Of a stretch of DNA of 13,767 nucleotides, positions 1 through 6,544 are shown in pieces; position 1 is the first letter of the stretch, and every line of letters starts with the position of its first letter. The stretch comes from JAGIBJ01 sp047604965 (GTDB taxonomy: Bacteria > Actinomycetota > Thermoleophilia > Solirubrobacterales > Solirubrobacteraceae). The DNA is taken from contig JASGGQ010000074.1 of the NCBI GenBank assembly GCA_047604965.1, forward strand, positions 1-13,767, in the 5' to 3' direction. The notes beneath the pieces are model-generated. The model saw only the letters and a program-made list of their open reading frames with translations. It ran no database searches and was not told the origin of the DNA. The position numbers and the translations under genes were made by a program.

Positions 1-2613
1 TATCTGATGCAGCTGCGAGAGGCCGAAGAGGTCGGCGCGGTCGATAATCAACGTGTTCGCGCTCGGCACGTCGATGCCGGTTTCGATGATCGAGGTGGAG
101 ACGAGCACGTCGGCTTCGCCGCGCACGAAGCTCATCATCTTCTCTTCCAGCTGCTTCTCGTCCATCTGCCCGTGCGCAACGACGATCGTGGCGTCCGGCA
201 CCAAGCCGCGCAGCCGTTCCGCCGTTTCGTCGATCGACTCGACGCGGTTGTGCAGGAAGAAGACCTGCCCGTCGCGGCCCAGCTCGCGAGCGATCGCGAA
301 CTTCACCTGCTCTTCGTCGTATTCGCCAACGATCGTCTTGACGGCGCGACGGCCCTCCGGCGGCGTCGCGATCACGGAGATGTCGCGAATCCCGGCGAGG
401 CTCATTTGCAGCGTCCGCGGAATCGGAGTGGCACTCATCGCGAGCACATCGACCTTCAGCCGCAGCTGGCGCATCAGCTCCTTCTGCTTGACGCCAAAGC
501 GCTGCTCCTCATCGAGGATCAGCAGGCCGAGGTCCTTCGGGTGGACATCCTTGCCCAGCAGCCGGTGCGTGCCGATCAAAATGTCAACCTTGCCGGCCGC
601 GAAGCCGTCGATCGCGGCACTCTGCTCGGCCTGGCTGCGGAAGCGGCTGACGAGATCGACCGAGAAGGGGTAGTCGCGCAGCCGCTCGGAGAAGGTGCCG
701 AAGTGCTGCTGGGCGAGGATCGTCGTCGGCGCGAGGATCATCACCTGTTTGCCGTCACCGACCGCTTTGAATGCGGCGCGGATCGCGACCTCGGTCTTCC
801 CGAAGCCAACGTCGCCGCAGAGCAGGCGATCCATTGGCCGTTCGCTCTCCATGTCCGCTTTGACGAGATCGATCGCTTCGAGCTGATCGGGCGTTTCGCG
901 GTGCGGGAAGCGCTCCTCAAACTCGCGCTGCCAGTCGCCATCGGCCGGGAAGCGATGGCCGAGCCGGCGACGGCGTTCGGCGTACAGGTTCAGCAGCTCG
1001 CCAGCGAGCTGCTGGGCGGCCTTGCGTGCGCGGGCACGCATCGTCTCCCAGCTCTTGCCGCCGAGTTTGGAGAGCGGCGGGTGGGCGCCATCGGCGCCGA
1101 CGTACCGGCTGATCTTCGCGAGCTGCTCGGTCGGCAGGAAAACCCGGTCGCTGCCCTGGAACTCAAGCTCCAGGTAGTCGCGCGTCACACCGGCCACCGT
1201 TTTCGTGTCGAAGCCGGCGAAGCGCGCGATGCCGTGGTCTTCGTGGACGACGATGTCGCCGAGCCGCAGATCGGCAAACGACCGCAGCACGCCACGTCCA
1301 CGGCGCGCATGTTCGGCCTGGGCGCGGCGGCGGCGCAGCAGCCGCCGGCTGGGGATCACCGCGAGCCGCAGGCCGGCCGCGACGAAGCCGTCGGACAGCG
1401 AGCTGACGGTGAACTCCACCTCGCGCTGGGCGTCGCCGCCACCGGCTTGCTCCCCGATCCAATGATGCTTGACGCGCGCCAGGTTGAAGGCGGCTCGCTC
1501 TCCCTCCCCGCGCTGCGGCCAAGTCACGATGACGCGGTACCCGCCGCGCAGCAACTGTTCGAGCTGCCCCTCCGCTTCGCTGAGCGTGGCGGCCATCGCA
1601 TCGGGCGCTTGGGCACGCAGTTCGGGACCATCGCCGGTCAGTTCGAGTTGCAGGACCGGACGTTCAGTGAGCCGCGCCAGCAGCTCATCGGCGGGGGTGT
1701 AGAGCTGCGCGGCATCGTCGGCGTGGATCATGCCGCTGACTTCGTGGGCATGATCGGCGATCGCCGCTTCGAGCTCCTGCTGGGAGAGCAGCACCAGCTC
1801 GGCGTCGCCGAGCAGATCGAGTGGGCTGAGGAAGCGGTCCAGCGGCAGCAGTTCGGCGATATCGGGACGTTCGCCCTCGTCGGCGACCAGCTCTGGAGCG
1901 ACCCGCAACTCCGCTTTGAGTTCGGCGGCCGGCGCGATCTCGATTTCGTGGAGTTCAGCGATCGAACGCTGGGTGAAGGTTGAGAAGCTACGCAGCGACT
2001 CGACTTCGATGTCGAACAGGTCGACGCGCACCGCATGCTCGCAGGTCGCCGGGAAGAGATCGAGCAGGCCGCCGCGAATCGCGAACTGGGCGCGATCCTC
2101 GACCTGCTCGACCCGTTCGTAGCCACGATCGATCAGTTCGACCGCGAACTCGTCGAGGTCGATCAGATCGCCGGTCTTGAGCGTCAGGCCGTGGGGGCGC
2201 AGCTCCGGGTCGGGGATCCGTTCGGCGAGCGCGGCGGCGCTGGCGACGATCACCGGCGGTGCGTGGCCGGCGCTCGCCAGCTCGCGCTGCGTCGCGTCGA
2301 CCAGCGCATCGATCGCAGCGATCCGCAGGCCGATCAGGTGCGGCGGTGGCGCCAGGTGGCTGCGGTAGGCGACCCCCCGGCTCGGGTACCAACGCACACG
2401 CTGCGGTACCAGCCACGCGGCCAGTTCGTGCGCAAGTTCGCGCGCTTCGTCTTCACCGGCGCAGACGACGACCAGCGGGTCGCGGCGTTCGGCGGCCAGC
2501 GCGGCAATCACGTACGGCCGCAGGCCCTGGCTGACGACCACCCGGCCGCCGGACAGCACCTGCCGGCCGACAGCCGCACGCGAGAGGTGGTCGAGCAGCG
2601 GACGCAAGGTCAT
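1..2613 (-). CDS. mfd: Transcription-repair coupling factor Mfd (3' end outside window)
   Basis: Mfd is a DNA translocase that pushes stalled RNA polymerase off template lesions and recruits UvrA. The visible 871 codons cover about three quarters of a usual ~1150-residue protein. The N-terminal UvrB-like region comes first. An RNA-polymerase-interaction (CarD-like) domain follows at about residues 452-507, opening with GDIVVHEDHGIARF. Then comes a RecG-like helicase core with Walker A GDVGFGKTE (K606), DEEQRFG (D701) and TGIDVPSANT. The window ends just before the expected RGRVGR motif, so the TRG motif and the UvrA-autoinhibitory C-terminus are not seen. An in-frame TAG lies just upstream, leaving ATG 2613 or GTG 2619 as start; I prefer ATG. 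No Shine-Dalgarno is visible, but TAGACT lies 9 nt before the ATG. mfd follows pth by 76 nt. The family call is secure. Confidence 0.97.
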   Translation of the reverse strand, partial: MTLRPLLDHLSRAAVGRQVLSGGRVVVSQGLRPYVIAALAAERRDPLVVVCAGEDEARELAHELAAWLVPQRVRWYPSRGVAYRSHLAPPPHLIGLRIAAIDALVDATQRELASAGHAPPVIVASAAALAERIPDPELRPHGLTLKTGDLIDLDEFAVELIDRGYERVEQVEDRAQFAIRGGLLDLFPATCEHAVRVDLFDIEVESLRSFSTFTQRSIAELHEIEIAPAAELKAELRVAPELVADEGERPDIAELLPLDRFLSPLDLLGDAELVLLSQQELEAAIADHAHEVSGMIHADDAAQLYTPADELLARLTERPVLQLELTGDGPELRAQAPDAMAATLSEAEGQLEQLLRGGYRVIVTWPQRGEGERAAFNLARVKHHWIGEQAGGGDAQREVEFTVSSLSDGFVAAGLRLAVIPSRRLLRRRRAQAEHARRGRGVLRSFADLRLGDIVVHEDHGIARFAGFDTKTVAGVTRDYLELEFQGSDRVFLPTEQLAKISRYVGADGAHPPLSKLGGKSWETMRARARKAAQQLAGELLNLYAERRRRLGHRFPADGDWQREFEERFPHRETPDQLEAIDLVKADMESERPMDRLLCGDVGFGKTEVAIRAAFKAVGDGKQVMILAPTTILAQQHFGTFSERLRDYPFSVDLVSRFRSQAEQSAAIDGFAAGKVDILIGTHRLLGKDVHPKDLGLLILDEEQRFGVKQKELMRQLRLKVDVLAMSATPIPRTLQMSLAGIRDISVIATPPEGRRAVKTIVGEYDEEQVKFAIARELGRDGQVFFLHNRVESIDETAERLRGLVPDATIVVAHGQMDEKQLEEKMMSFVRGEADVLVSTSIIETGIDVPSANTLIIDRADLFGLSQLHQI

Positions 2614-2622
2614 CCGCACGGC

Positions 2623-2628
2623 AGTCTA
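2623..2628 (-). promoter_or_regulatory. Candidate -10 element of mfd (TAGACT)
   Basis: TAGACT fits the actinobacterial -10 consensus TANNNT and ends 9 nt before ATG 2613. It sits in the 76-nt pth-mfd gap. No good -35 hexamer is visible at 16-18 nt. If used, the mRNA leader would be only a few nucleotides long. Confidence 0.3.
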
Positions 2629-2689
2629 AGGATTCGCCGATCAATTGACTGCGGTCATGGCGAGCGGTGGATCGTGCGCGGCAGTAGGG

Positions 2690-3292
2690 TCAGCGCCGGC
2701 GCTGGCCGCCGGGTTCCAGCTCGCGGGTGCCGCCGACGATCGCTTCGACGAGATCGGCGGCGTCGCCGATCAGCCGCGCAACCTCGGCCGGGGGCTCGGT
2801 GAAGCGGCCGAGCACCCACGCCGAGACGATCTCAGGGTCGGTGGTGTCAGGGCGGGAGACGCCGATCCGCAGGCGACCGAAGTCGCGACTGCCCAGTTCG
2901 GCGTTCATCGACTTGAGTCCGTTGTGCCCGGCGAGCCCGCCGCCGAGGCGCGGGCGCAACACACCAAACGGCAGGTCGATCTCGTCGTGCAGGGCCAGCA
3001 CGTGGTCGAGGTCGACGCGATACGCCCCGCGCGCTGGCGACGCAGCTTGGCCGACGAGGTTCATATACGTCTGCGGCCACAGCAGGACAACGCGCGGGCC
3101 GCCGGGCCCGGTGCGTCCCTCCGCCACGCGCGACTTGAAGCGATCTTTGCCGCAGGGAAGATTCCATCGGCGCTGAAGCTCGTCGAGCACCATGAAGCCG
3201 ATGTTGTGCCGGGTCCGCTCGTAGCGGGCGCCGGGATTGCCGAGCCCGACGAGCAGCCAGTCGGCGGGCGGCGGCGTGCCGCCGAGCCGCAT
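2690..3292 (-). CDS. pth: Peptidyl-tRNA hydrolase Pth
   Basis: Pth cleaves the ester bond of peptidyl-tRNAs released prematurely from ribosomes, recycling the tRNA in the cytosol. The 200-residue length is typical. All family active-site residues are visible: N19 and Y24 in GLGNPGARYERTRHN, catalytic H29, N78 in QTYMNL, D103 in LHDEID and N124 in GGLAGHNGL. By alignment in mind these correspond to E. coli N10, H20, N68, D93 and N114. The start ATG lies 6 nt after the rplY stop codon, so translation is probably coupled to rplY, which would also explain the lack of a clear Shine-Dalgarno. The rplY-pth-mfd order is the classic arrangement. An N-terminal extension of about 10 residues (MRLGGTPPPA) precedes the usual first strand. 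Confidence 0.97.
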   Translation of the reverse strand: MRLGGTPPPADWLLVGLGNPGARYERTRHNIGFMVLDELQRRWNLPCGKDRFKSRVAEGRTGPGGPRVVLLWPQTYMNLVGQAASPARGAYRVDLDHVLALHDEIDLPFGVLRPRLGGGLAGHNGLKSMNAELGSRDFGRLRIGVSRPDTTDPEIVSAWVLGRFTEPPAEVARLIGDAADLVEAIVGGTRELEPGGQRRR

Positions 3293-3298
3293 CGCCGG

Positions 3299-3922
3299 TT
3301 AAGCGTCTTCGCCGGCCGCGTCGTCGTCGGCCTCTTCGGCACGCGCCTGCGCAACCGAGCCACGCGAAGCGGCGAGCGTCACAACCGCGATCTCGTCGGC
3401 GCGCTCAGCGACGATGCTGACGCCCTCCGGCGGCGTGATGCGGTTCAGCAGGAAGGTATCGCCGAGATCCATCCACGAGACATCGATCACGAGCGATTCA
3501 GGGATGTTGGTCGGCAGCGCGGAGATCGTGACCTCGCGCAGCTGGTGGTCGAGGATGCCACGGTTGATCACGCCCGGTGCCGCGTCGACGCCGGTCAGTT
3601 CGATCGGCACGATCGCGGTCGTCTCCTGCGTCAGATCGACGCGCAGGAAGTCGACGTGCGTCACTTCGCCGCGCACCGGGTGGCGGTCGGTCGACTTGAT
3701 CAGGACCGGCTGCTTGGAGCCGTCGAGATCGACGTCGAACAGCGCGGAGCCGGAGATCAGGACGGTGCGCAGGTCGGCCGGTGCGACGGCGACCGTCTGC
3801 GGCTCCTGATTGAGTCCGTAGAGCACCCCTGGGATCTGGCCAGCGCGGCGCAGGCGACGAGCATCGCGGGAGCTGCCGGCCTCGCGGGATGTAAGTGCGA
3901 GCGTAAGCGTTTCGTTGGCCAT
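3299..3922 (-). CDS. rplY: 50S ribosomal protein L25 / general stress protein Ctc
   Basis: This encodes the two-domain (TL5/CTC-type) form of L25, which binds 5S rRNA in the large ribosomal subunit. The 207 residues divide into an N-terminal 5S-rRNA-binding barrel (about 1-95, including GQIPGVLYG at 28-36 and HVDFLRVD at 89-96), a C-terminal beta domain (about 100-185) and an acidic tail (EEADDDAAGEDA). The frame stays open far upstream, but MANETLTL at ATG 3922 matches where the family begins, and the upstream part is low-complexity Arg/Pro sequence. A TAGGAT hexamer ends 11 nt before this ATG, and the AGGA inside it is the only Shine-Dalgarno-like sequence. pth follows after 6 nt. In many genomes rplY directly follows prs; here three genes lie between. 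Confidence 0.95.
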   Translation of the reverse strand: MANETLTLALTSREAGSSRDARRLRRAGQIPGVLYGLNQEPQTVAVAPADLRTVLISGSALFDVDLDGSKQPVLIKSTDRHPVRGEVTHVDFLRVDLTQETTAIVPIELTGVDAAPGVINRGILDHQLREVTISALPTNIPESLVIDVSWMDLGDTFLLNRITPPEGVSIVAERADEIAVVTLAASRGSVAQARAEEADDDAAGEDA

Positions 3923-3933
3923 ACCGGCGGAGC

Positions 3934-3939
3934 ATCCTA
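3934..3939 (-). promoter_or_regulatory. Candidate -10 element of rplY (TAGGAT)
   Basis: TAGGAT is a good actinobacterial -10 match and ends 11 nt before the rplY ATG, predicting a leader of about 5 nt. No convincing -35 is seen. The AGGA within it could instead act as a Shine-Dalgarno at about 12 nt, which is longer than usual spacing. Confidence 0.4.
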
Positions 3940-3963
3940 GCGGCTCGGTGGCACGCGGTGCGT

Positions 3964-3986
3964 TGCCCCCACGGCCACCGGGGGCA
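3964..3986. repeat. Perfect 7-bp inverted repeat in the rplY/DUF4235 divergent region
   Basis: TGCCCCC and GGGGGCA flank a 9-nt loop (3971-3979), giving a very GC-rich hairpin on either strand. It lies 42 nt upstream of the rplY ATG and 96 nt upstream of the divergent GTG, so it is in promoter territory for both. It could be an operator or a barrier to divergent transcription; there is no T tract to support a terminator. Confidence 0.4.
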
Positions 3987-4070
3987 CCACCGCCTTCGCG
4001 AACGGGCATGCGGCGGGGAGGTTGGCGCCGCCGAGGGACGCCAGCGAAGCATTGCGACGACCGGCGCCGG

Positions 4071-4076
4071 TACGCT
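4071..4076 (+). promoter_or_regulatory. Candidate -10 element (TACGCT), leaderless spacing
   Basis: TACGCT matches TANNNT and ends exactly 6 nt before the GTG at 4083. That would place transcription start at or next to the start codon. No Shine-Dalgarno precedes this GTG. The same spacing occurs at three other genes here. Confidence 0.4.
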
Positions 4077-4082
4077 GATGCC

Positions 4083-4358
4083 GTGTTCGTCGTGCGCGCC
4101 CCTCTTTCGATCGCTCTCGGTTTGCTTGCCCGCAAAGGCGCGGAGCGCGTGACCGGCGCGACGATCAACCGGATGCAAAGCGTCCCAGGCGATGAGCGCC
4201 CGGATGCGAAGGATCTCTCGGTGCAGTTGCGCTGGGTGCTGGTCGCAGCGCTCGTTGAAGCGGCCGCGTTCACGATCACCAAAACGCTCGCCGATCGCGG
4301 CGCGGCACGGATTTCGCAGAACCTGCTCGGTGGCGGCTCGCCGACATCGCGCTCGTGA
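4083..4358 (+). CDS. Small DUF4235-like membrane protein
   Basis: This 91-residue protein has two hydrophobic stretches: a short one near the N-terminus (about residues 5-16) and a clearer helix at about 51-69 (WVLVAALVEAAAFTITKTL), followed by DRGAARI. The layout, hydrophobic start then a Pro/Asp-rich linker (SVPGDERPDAKD), then W and an Ala-rich helix ending in DRGA, resembles the actinobacterial DUF4235 family of unknown function. The reading frame is open upstream to 3915, but that part is a Pro/Arg-rich artefact antiparallel to the rplY upstream region. I chose GTG 4083 because it starts the conserved-looking part and has TACGCT at leaderless spacing; GTG 4092 is an alternative. It overlaps the next gene by 4 nt (GTGA). 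Confidence 0.7.
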   Translation: MFVVRAPLSIALGLLARKGAERVTGATINRMQSVPGDERPDAKDLSVQLRWVLVAALVEAAAFTITKTLADRGAARISQNLLGGGSPTSRS

Positions 4359-4669
4359 CCTCCGGGGCCTGCGAGCGCATCCAAGCGGCGCTGGCCCTCG
4401 CCGACGATGAACTGTGCGACGTGCTGGGCCTCGCGCCGACGGCGCTGCTGGCAGGTGAGGGCGATCTACTGCCGCACACCGGCGTGCTCGACGCCCTGCT
4501 GCGCGATGCACTGGGACAGGTCCAGCCGCAGGCGTTGTGGCGCTGGCTGCGTGTGACCGGACCAGCGGGGCGGCCGCTCGACCACCTCCTCGCCCACGAT
4601 TACCGTGCCTTTGAGCAGGCGCTGGAAACGCTGCTTGAGCGCGGCTTCGTGATTCGCGCCAGCCGGTAG
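4355..4669 (+). CDS. Hypothetical protein, remotely like Xre/MbcA/ParS antitoxins
   Basis: The GTG start overlaps the TGA of the upstream gene (GTGA), so translational coupling is likely. The 104 residues are soluble-looking and mostly helical. Residues about 8-60 could form an Xre-like helix-turn-helix (ADDELCDVLGLAPTALLAG). The C-terminal part (LWRWLRVTGPAGRPLDHLLA, then DYRAFEQALETLLERG) recalls the W...GRxPLDLL...Y..V...L pattern of the MbcA/ParS/Xre toxin-binding domain (DUF2384). The resemblance is remote and judged by eye only. No RES-domain toxin follows; the next gene is convergent. It could equally be an unrelated actinobacterial conserved hypothetical. That it is a real gene is supported by the overlap, its codon-like composition and the hairpin just after it. 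Confidence 0.65.
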   Translation: MTSGACERIQAALALADDELCDVLGLAPTALLAGEGDLLPHTGVLDALLRDALGQVQPQALWRWLRVTGPAGRPLDHLLAHDYRAFEQALETLLERGFVIRASR

Positions 4670-4702
4670 CCGAACGACGGCGCGCGTGCCGCCGGGCCGT
4701 CG

Positions 4703-4735
4703 GGCGGCCGGTCGGTCGGTCGGGGGTCGGCCGCC
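4703..4735. terminator. Bidirectional hairpin between convergent genes
   Basis: GGCGGCCG (4703-4710) and CGGCCGCC (4728-4735) form a perfect 8-bp stem with a 17-nt loop. It lies in the 88-nt space between the stop of the plus-strand gene (4669) and the stop of the convergent TetR gene (4758), as expected for a shared terminator. There is no T tract on either strand. The loop holds three GTCG units and a G run on the plus strand. Confidence 0.55.
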
Positions 4736-4757
4736 TCGCACCCCGAAGCGGCGCCGT

Positions 4758-5351
4758 TCAGCGGTTTGGCGGTGTTGCCAAGCCGGCGAGCACAAGATGC
4801 CCGAGGCGCTGCGCACCGCCGGGCGCGACGACCTCGGCCCCAGGCGCGGCGCGAAAGAGGAAGCGCAGGTCGTCGCCGGTGGCGTCGGCGCGAACCGTGC
4901 CGGCGTTGATCGCGCTGTCGACGAGATGTTGCAGCGCGGCGCGGCTGCGAGCGGCGGCAGCTTCGACGTCAGGGCGCCCGCGACCGTAGGTCCACGCGGC
5001 CTGGGTCACGCGATCGCTGACGCATTCGTCAACCGTTTCCCGGATCACGTCGCGCAGCGCGCCGAGCGGATCTTCGCTGCAAGCGGCGCGTTCGTAGCGG
5101 TCGCTGAGGCCGCGCAGCCGGTCGATCACGAGCGCGGCGATCACGTCGTCCTTCTTGCCGATTTGGCGGTACAGGCTGCCGACGCCAACGCCGACCGCGC
5201 GCGCCAGCGCCGGCATCGGAAATTCGACGCCTTCGCGCGCAAACAGCTCACCGGCAACGCGAATGACCTTCGCGCGCTTCTGCTCAGGCGACAGGTCGAT
5301 CCAGCGCGGCGGGGCGACAACCGCACCATCCAACGAATCCGGAAGGGTCAT
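4758..5351 (-). CDS. TetR/AcrR-family transcriptional regulator
   Basis: This is a 197-residue one-component regulator. The DNA-binding helix-turn-helix spans about residues 28-72; after AGELFAREG, the recognition part MPALARAVGVGVGSLYRQIG followed by KKDDVI is typical of TetR. The remaining ~125 residues are an all-helical ligand-binding and dimerisation domain, which cannot be assigned to a ligand from sequence. The N-terminal ~25 residues are an extension before the first helix. The start at ATG 5351 is supported by TAGGGT ending 6 nt before it. The gene is convergent with the plus-strand pair and follows prs by 105 nt. No divergent target gene is present, so it may regulate itself, a distant gene or the nearby pair. 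A 10-bp direct repeat upstream may be part of its operator. Confidence 0.92.
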   Translation of the reverse strand: MTLPDSLDGAVVAPPRWIDLSPEQKRAKVIRVAGELFAREGVEFPMPALARAVGVGVGSLYRQIGKKDDVIAALVIDRLRGLSDRYERAACSEDPLGALRDVIRETVDECVSDRVTQAAWTYGRGRPDVEAAAARSRAALQHLVDSAINAGTVRADATGDDLRFLFRAAPGAEVVAPGGAQRLGHLVLAGLATPPNR

Positions 5352-5407
5352 TCCGATACCCTACCCTGCGGCCCCGGCGGAACGCTGGCGCGCCTTGATT
5401 CCGATAC
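5350..5407. repeat. 10-bp direct repeat upstream of the TetR gene
   Basis: ATTCCGATAC occurs at 5350-5359 and again at 5398-5407, 48 bp apart. One copy overlaps the start codon and candidate -10 of the TetR gene; the other lies near -50. The distal copy is followed by GG, giving CCG-ATA-CGG, a small inverted repeat. It is a candidate autoregulatory operator. Confidence 0.4.
5358..5363 (-). promoter_or_regulatory. Candidate -10 element of the TetR gene (TAGGGT), leaderless spacing
   Basis: TAGGGT ends 6 nt before ATG 5351, the same spacing as at prs, glmU and the DUF4235-like gene. It partly overlaps the proximal copy of the ATTCCGATAC direct repeat, so a bound repressor there could block transcription. 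Confidence 0.4.
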
Positions 5408-5430
5408 GGTGCGCATCCGGCCAGCGAGGC

Positions 5431-5455
5431 GGCCGCGAGCGCCGCAGCGGCGGCC
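5431..5455 (-). terminator. Possible prs terminator hairpin
   Basis: GGCCGC and GCGGCC pair across a 13-nt interval just beyond the prs stop codon (5457-5459); an alternative CGCCG/CGGCG hairpin lies inside. No T tract follows on the minus strand, so it may only be a GC-rich structure. Confidence 0.35.
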
Positions 5456-5456
5456 C

Positions 5457-6479
5457 TCAGAACAGCTGGTTCTCGCCGCCGAACACTTCGCTGACGGAGT
5501 CGTCGGTGAAGATCCGGCGGATCGAGTCGGTCAGCAGATCGGCGGCGGAGACGACGCGGATGTTGTCCGGCGCGCCGGGCCGCAGCGGGATCGTGTCGGT
5601 CACGACGATCTGCTCGAATGGCGACTGCTTGAGATTCTCGTACGCCTTGCCGGAGAACACCGCGTGCGTCGCAGCGGCGTACACCTTCTTGGCACCGGCC
5701 TCCGCGACCGTCCGGCCGGCGGCGGCGAGCGTGCCCGCAGTGTCGATCATGTCGTCGACGATGATCGCCGTTTTGTCCTTCACGTCGCCGATCACGTATC
5801 CGATCTCCGCGACCTGCTGCGCCGGACGATCCTTGTCGAGGATCGCAAGCCCGGCACCGAGCTTGCTCGCGAACTTCTTGTTGAGCTTGACGCGGCCGGC
5901 GTCCGGGGCGACGATCACCACGTCCTCCAGGGCCAGATCCTGGAAGTACTGGGTGAGCATGAACAGTGCCGTCATGTGATCGACGGGGCGCTGGAAGAAG
6001 CCCTGGATCTGACCGGCATGCAGATCCATCGTGACGACCCGGTCGGCGCCCGCCGACTCCAGCATCCGCGCCACCATCCGGGAACTGATTGGTTCGCGCG
6101 GCGCCGACTTCTTATCCTGCCGCGAATAGCCGAAGAAGGGCGTCACGCAGATCACCCGGTGGGCCGACGCGCCGACGGCCGCATCGACCATCAGCATCAG
6201 CTCCATCAGCGCGTCGTTCGGCGTGAGCCCCGTCTGCGGGTTCGCGCAGATCGACTGCACCAAGAACACGTCGGCTCCGCGAATCGACTCCTCGTAGCGG
6301 CAGTACACCTCGCCGCTGGTGAAGGTCTTCAACGTGACGGGCCCCAGATCGACTCCAAGATCCTCGGCGATACGCAGCGCCAGCTCGGGGTTCGCGCGGC
6401 CACCAAACAGCATCAGGTGCTTGTCGTAGCCGATCGGGAGCCGCGTCGATGTCTGCGGCCCAGTCTCAGGGTTCGTCAC
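5457..6479 (-). CDS. prs: Ribose-phosphate pyrophosphokinase (PRPP synthetase)
   Basis: Prs transfers pyrophosphate from ATP to ribose 5-phosphate, making PRPP for nucleotide, histidine and tryptophan synthesis. The 340-residue length fits, with a ~20-residue N-terminal extension compared with the usual ~315. Family signatures are visible: YSRQDKK flexible loop (118-124), MDLHAGQIQGFF (151-162, H154 matching the catalytic-region His), the PDAGRVK segment (192-198) and the PRPP-binding loop VDDMIDTAGT (241-250; usually DTGGT, so one Gly is Ala here). FTSGE at 53-57 replaces the commoner F(S/N)DGE or FSNGE. The start is GTG 6479; TACAAT lies just upstream and there is no Shine-Dalgarno. It is 65 nt downstream of glmU, the common glmU-prs order. 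Confidence 0.97.
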   Translation of the reverse strand: MTNPETGPQTSTRLPIGYDKHLMLFGGRANPELALRIAEDLGVDLGPVTLKTFTSGEVYCRYEESIRGADVFLVQSICANPQTGLTPNDALMELMLMVDAAVGASAHRVICVTPFFGYSRQDKKSAPREPISSRMVARMLESAGADRVVTMDLHAGQIQGFFQRPVDHMTALFMLTQYFQDLALEDVVIVAPDAGRVKLNKKFASKLGAGLAILDKDRPAQQVAEIGYVIGDVKDKTAIIVDDMIDTAGTLAAAGRTVAEAGAKKVYAAATHAVFSGKAYENLKQSPFEQIVVTDTIPLRPGAPDNIRVVSAADLLTDSIRRIFTDDSVSEVFGGENQLF

Positions 6480-6485
6480 GCGGCG

Positions 6486-6491
6486 ATTGTA
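6486..6491 (-). promoter_or_regulatory. Candidate -10 element of prs (TACAAT), leaderless spacing
   Basis: TACAAT is a 5/6 match to TATAAT and ends 6 nt before the GTG start, placing the predicted transcription start at the start codon. It stands out in a very GC-rich 65-nt gap after glmU. No -35 is recognisable. Confidence 0.5.
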
Positions 6492-6544
6492 AAGCGCGGC
6501 CGGCGCAGGCGGCAGCGCGCGTGCGGGGCGCCGCTGGCAGATCG

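Noticed and set aside
7..1983. Long plus-strand open frame (658 codons)
   Set aside because: It is antiparallel to mfd, whose minus-strand translation has unmistakable helicase motifs. The plus-strand protein is Arg/Asp/Gln-rich with no recognisable domain, as expected from reversed codons in GC-rich DNA.
3915..4082. Upstream extension of the DUF4235-like gene to ATG 3915
   Set aside because: The added 56 residues are Pro/Arg/Gly-rich low complexity and overlap the rplY start; the family-like part begins at about 4083.
3923..4384. N-terminal extension of rplY and an overlapping 337-codon minus-strand frame
   Set aside because: L25 family proteins begin at MANETLTL; the extra sequence is antisense to the plus-strand gene and lacks any domain.
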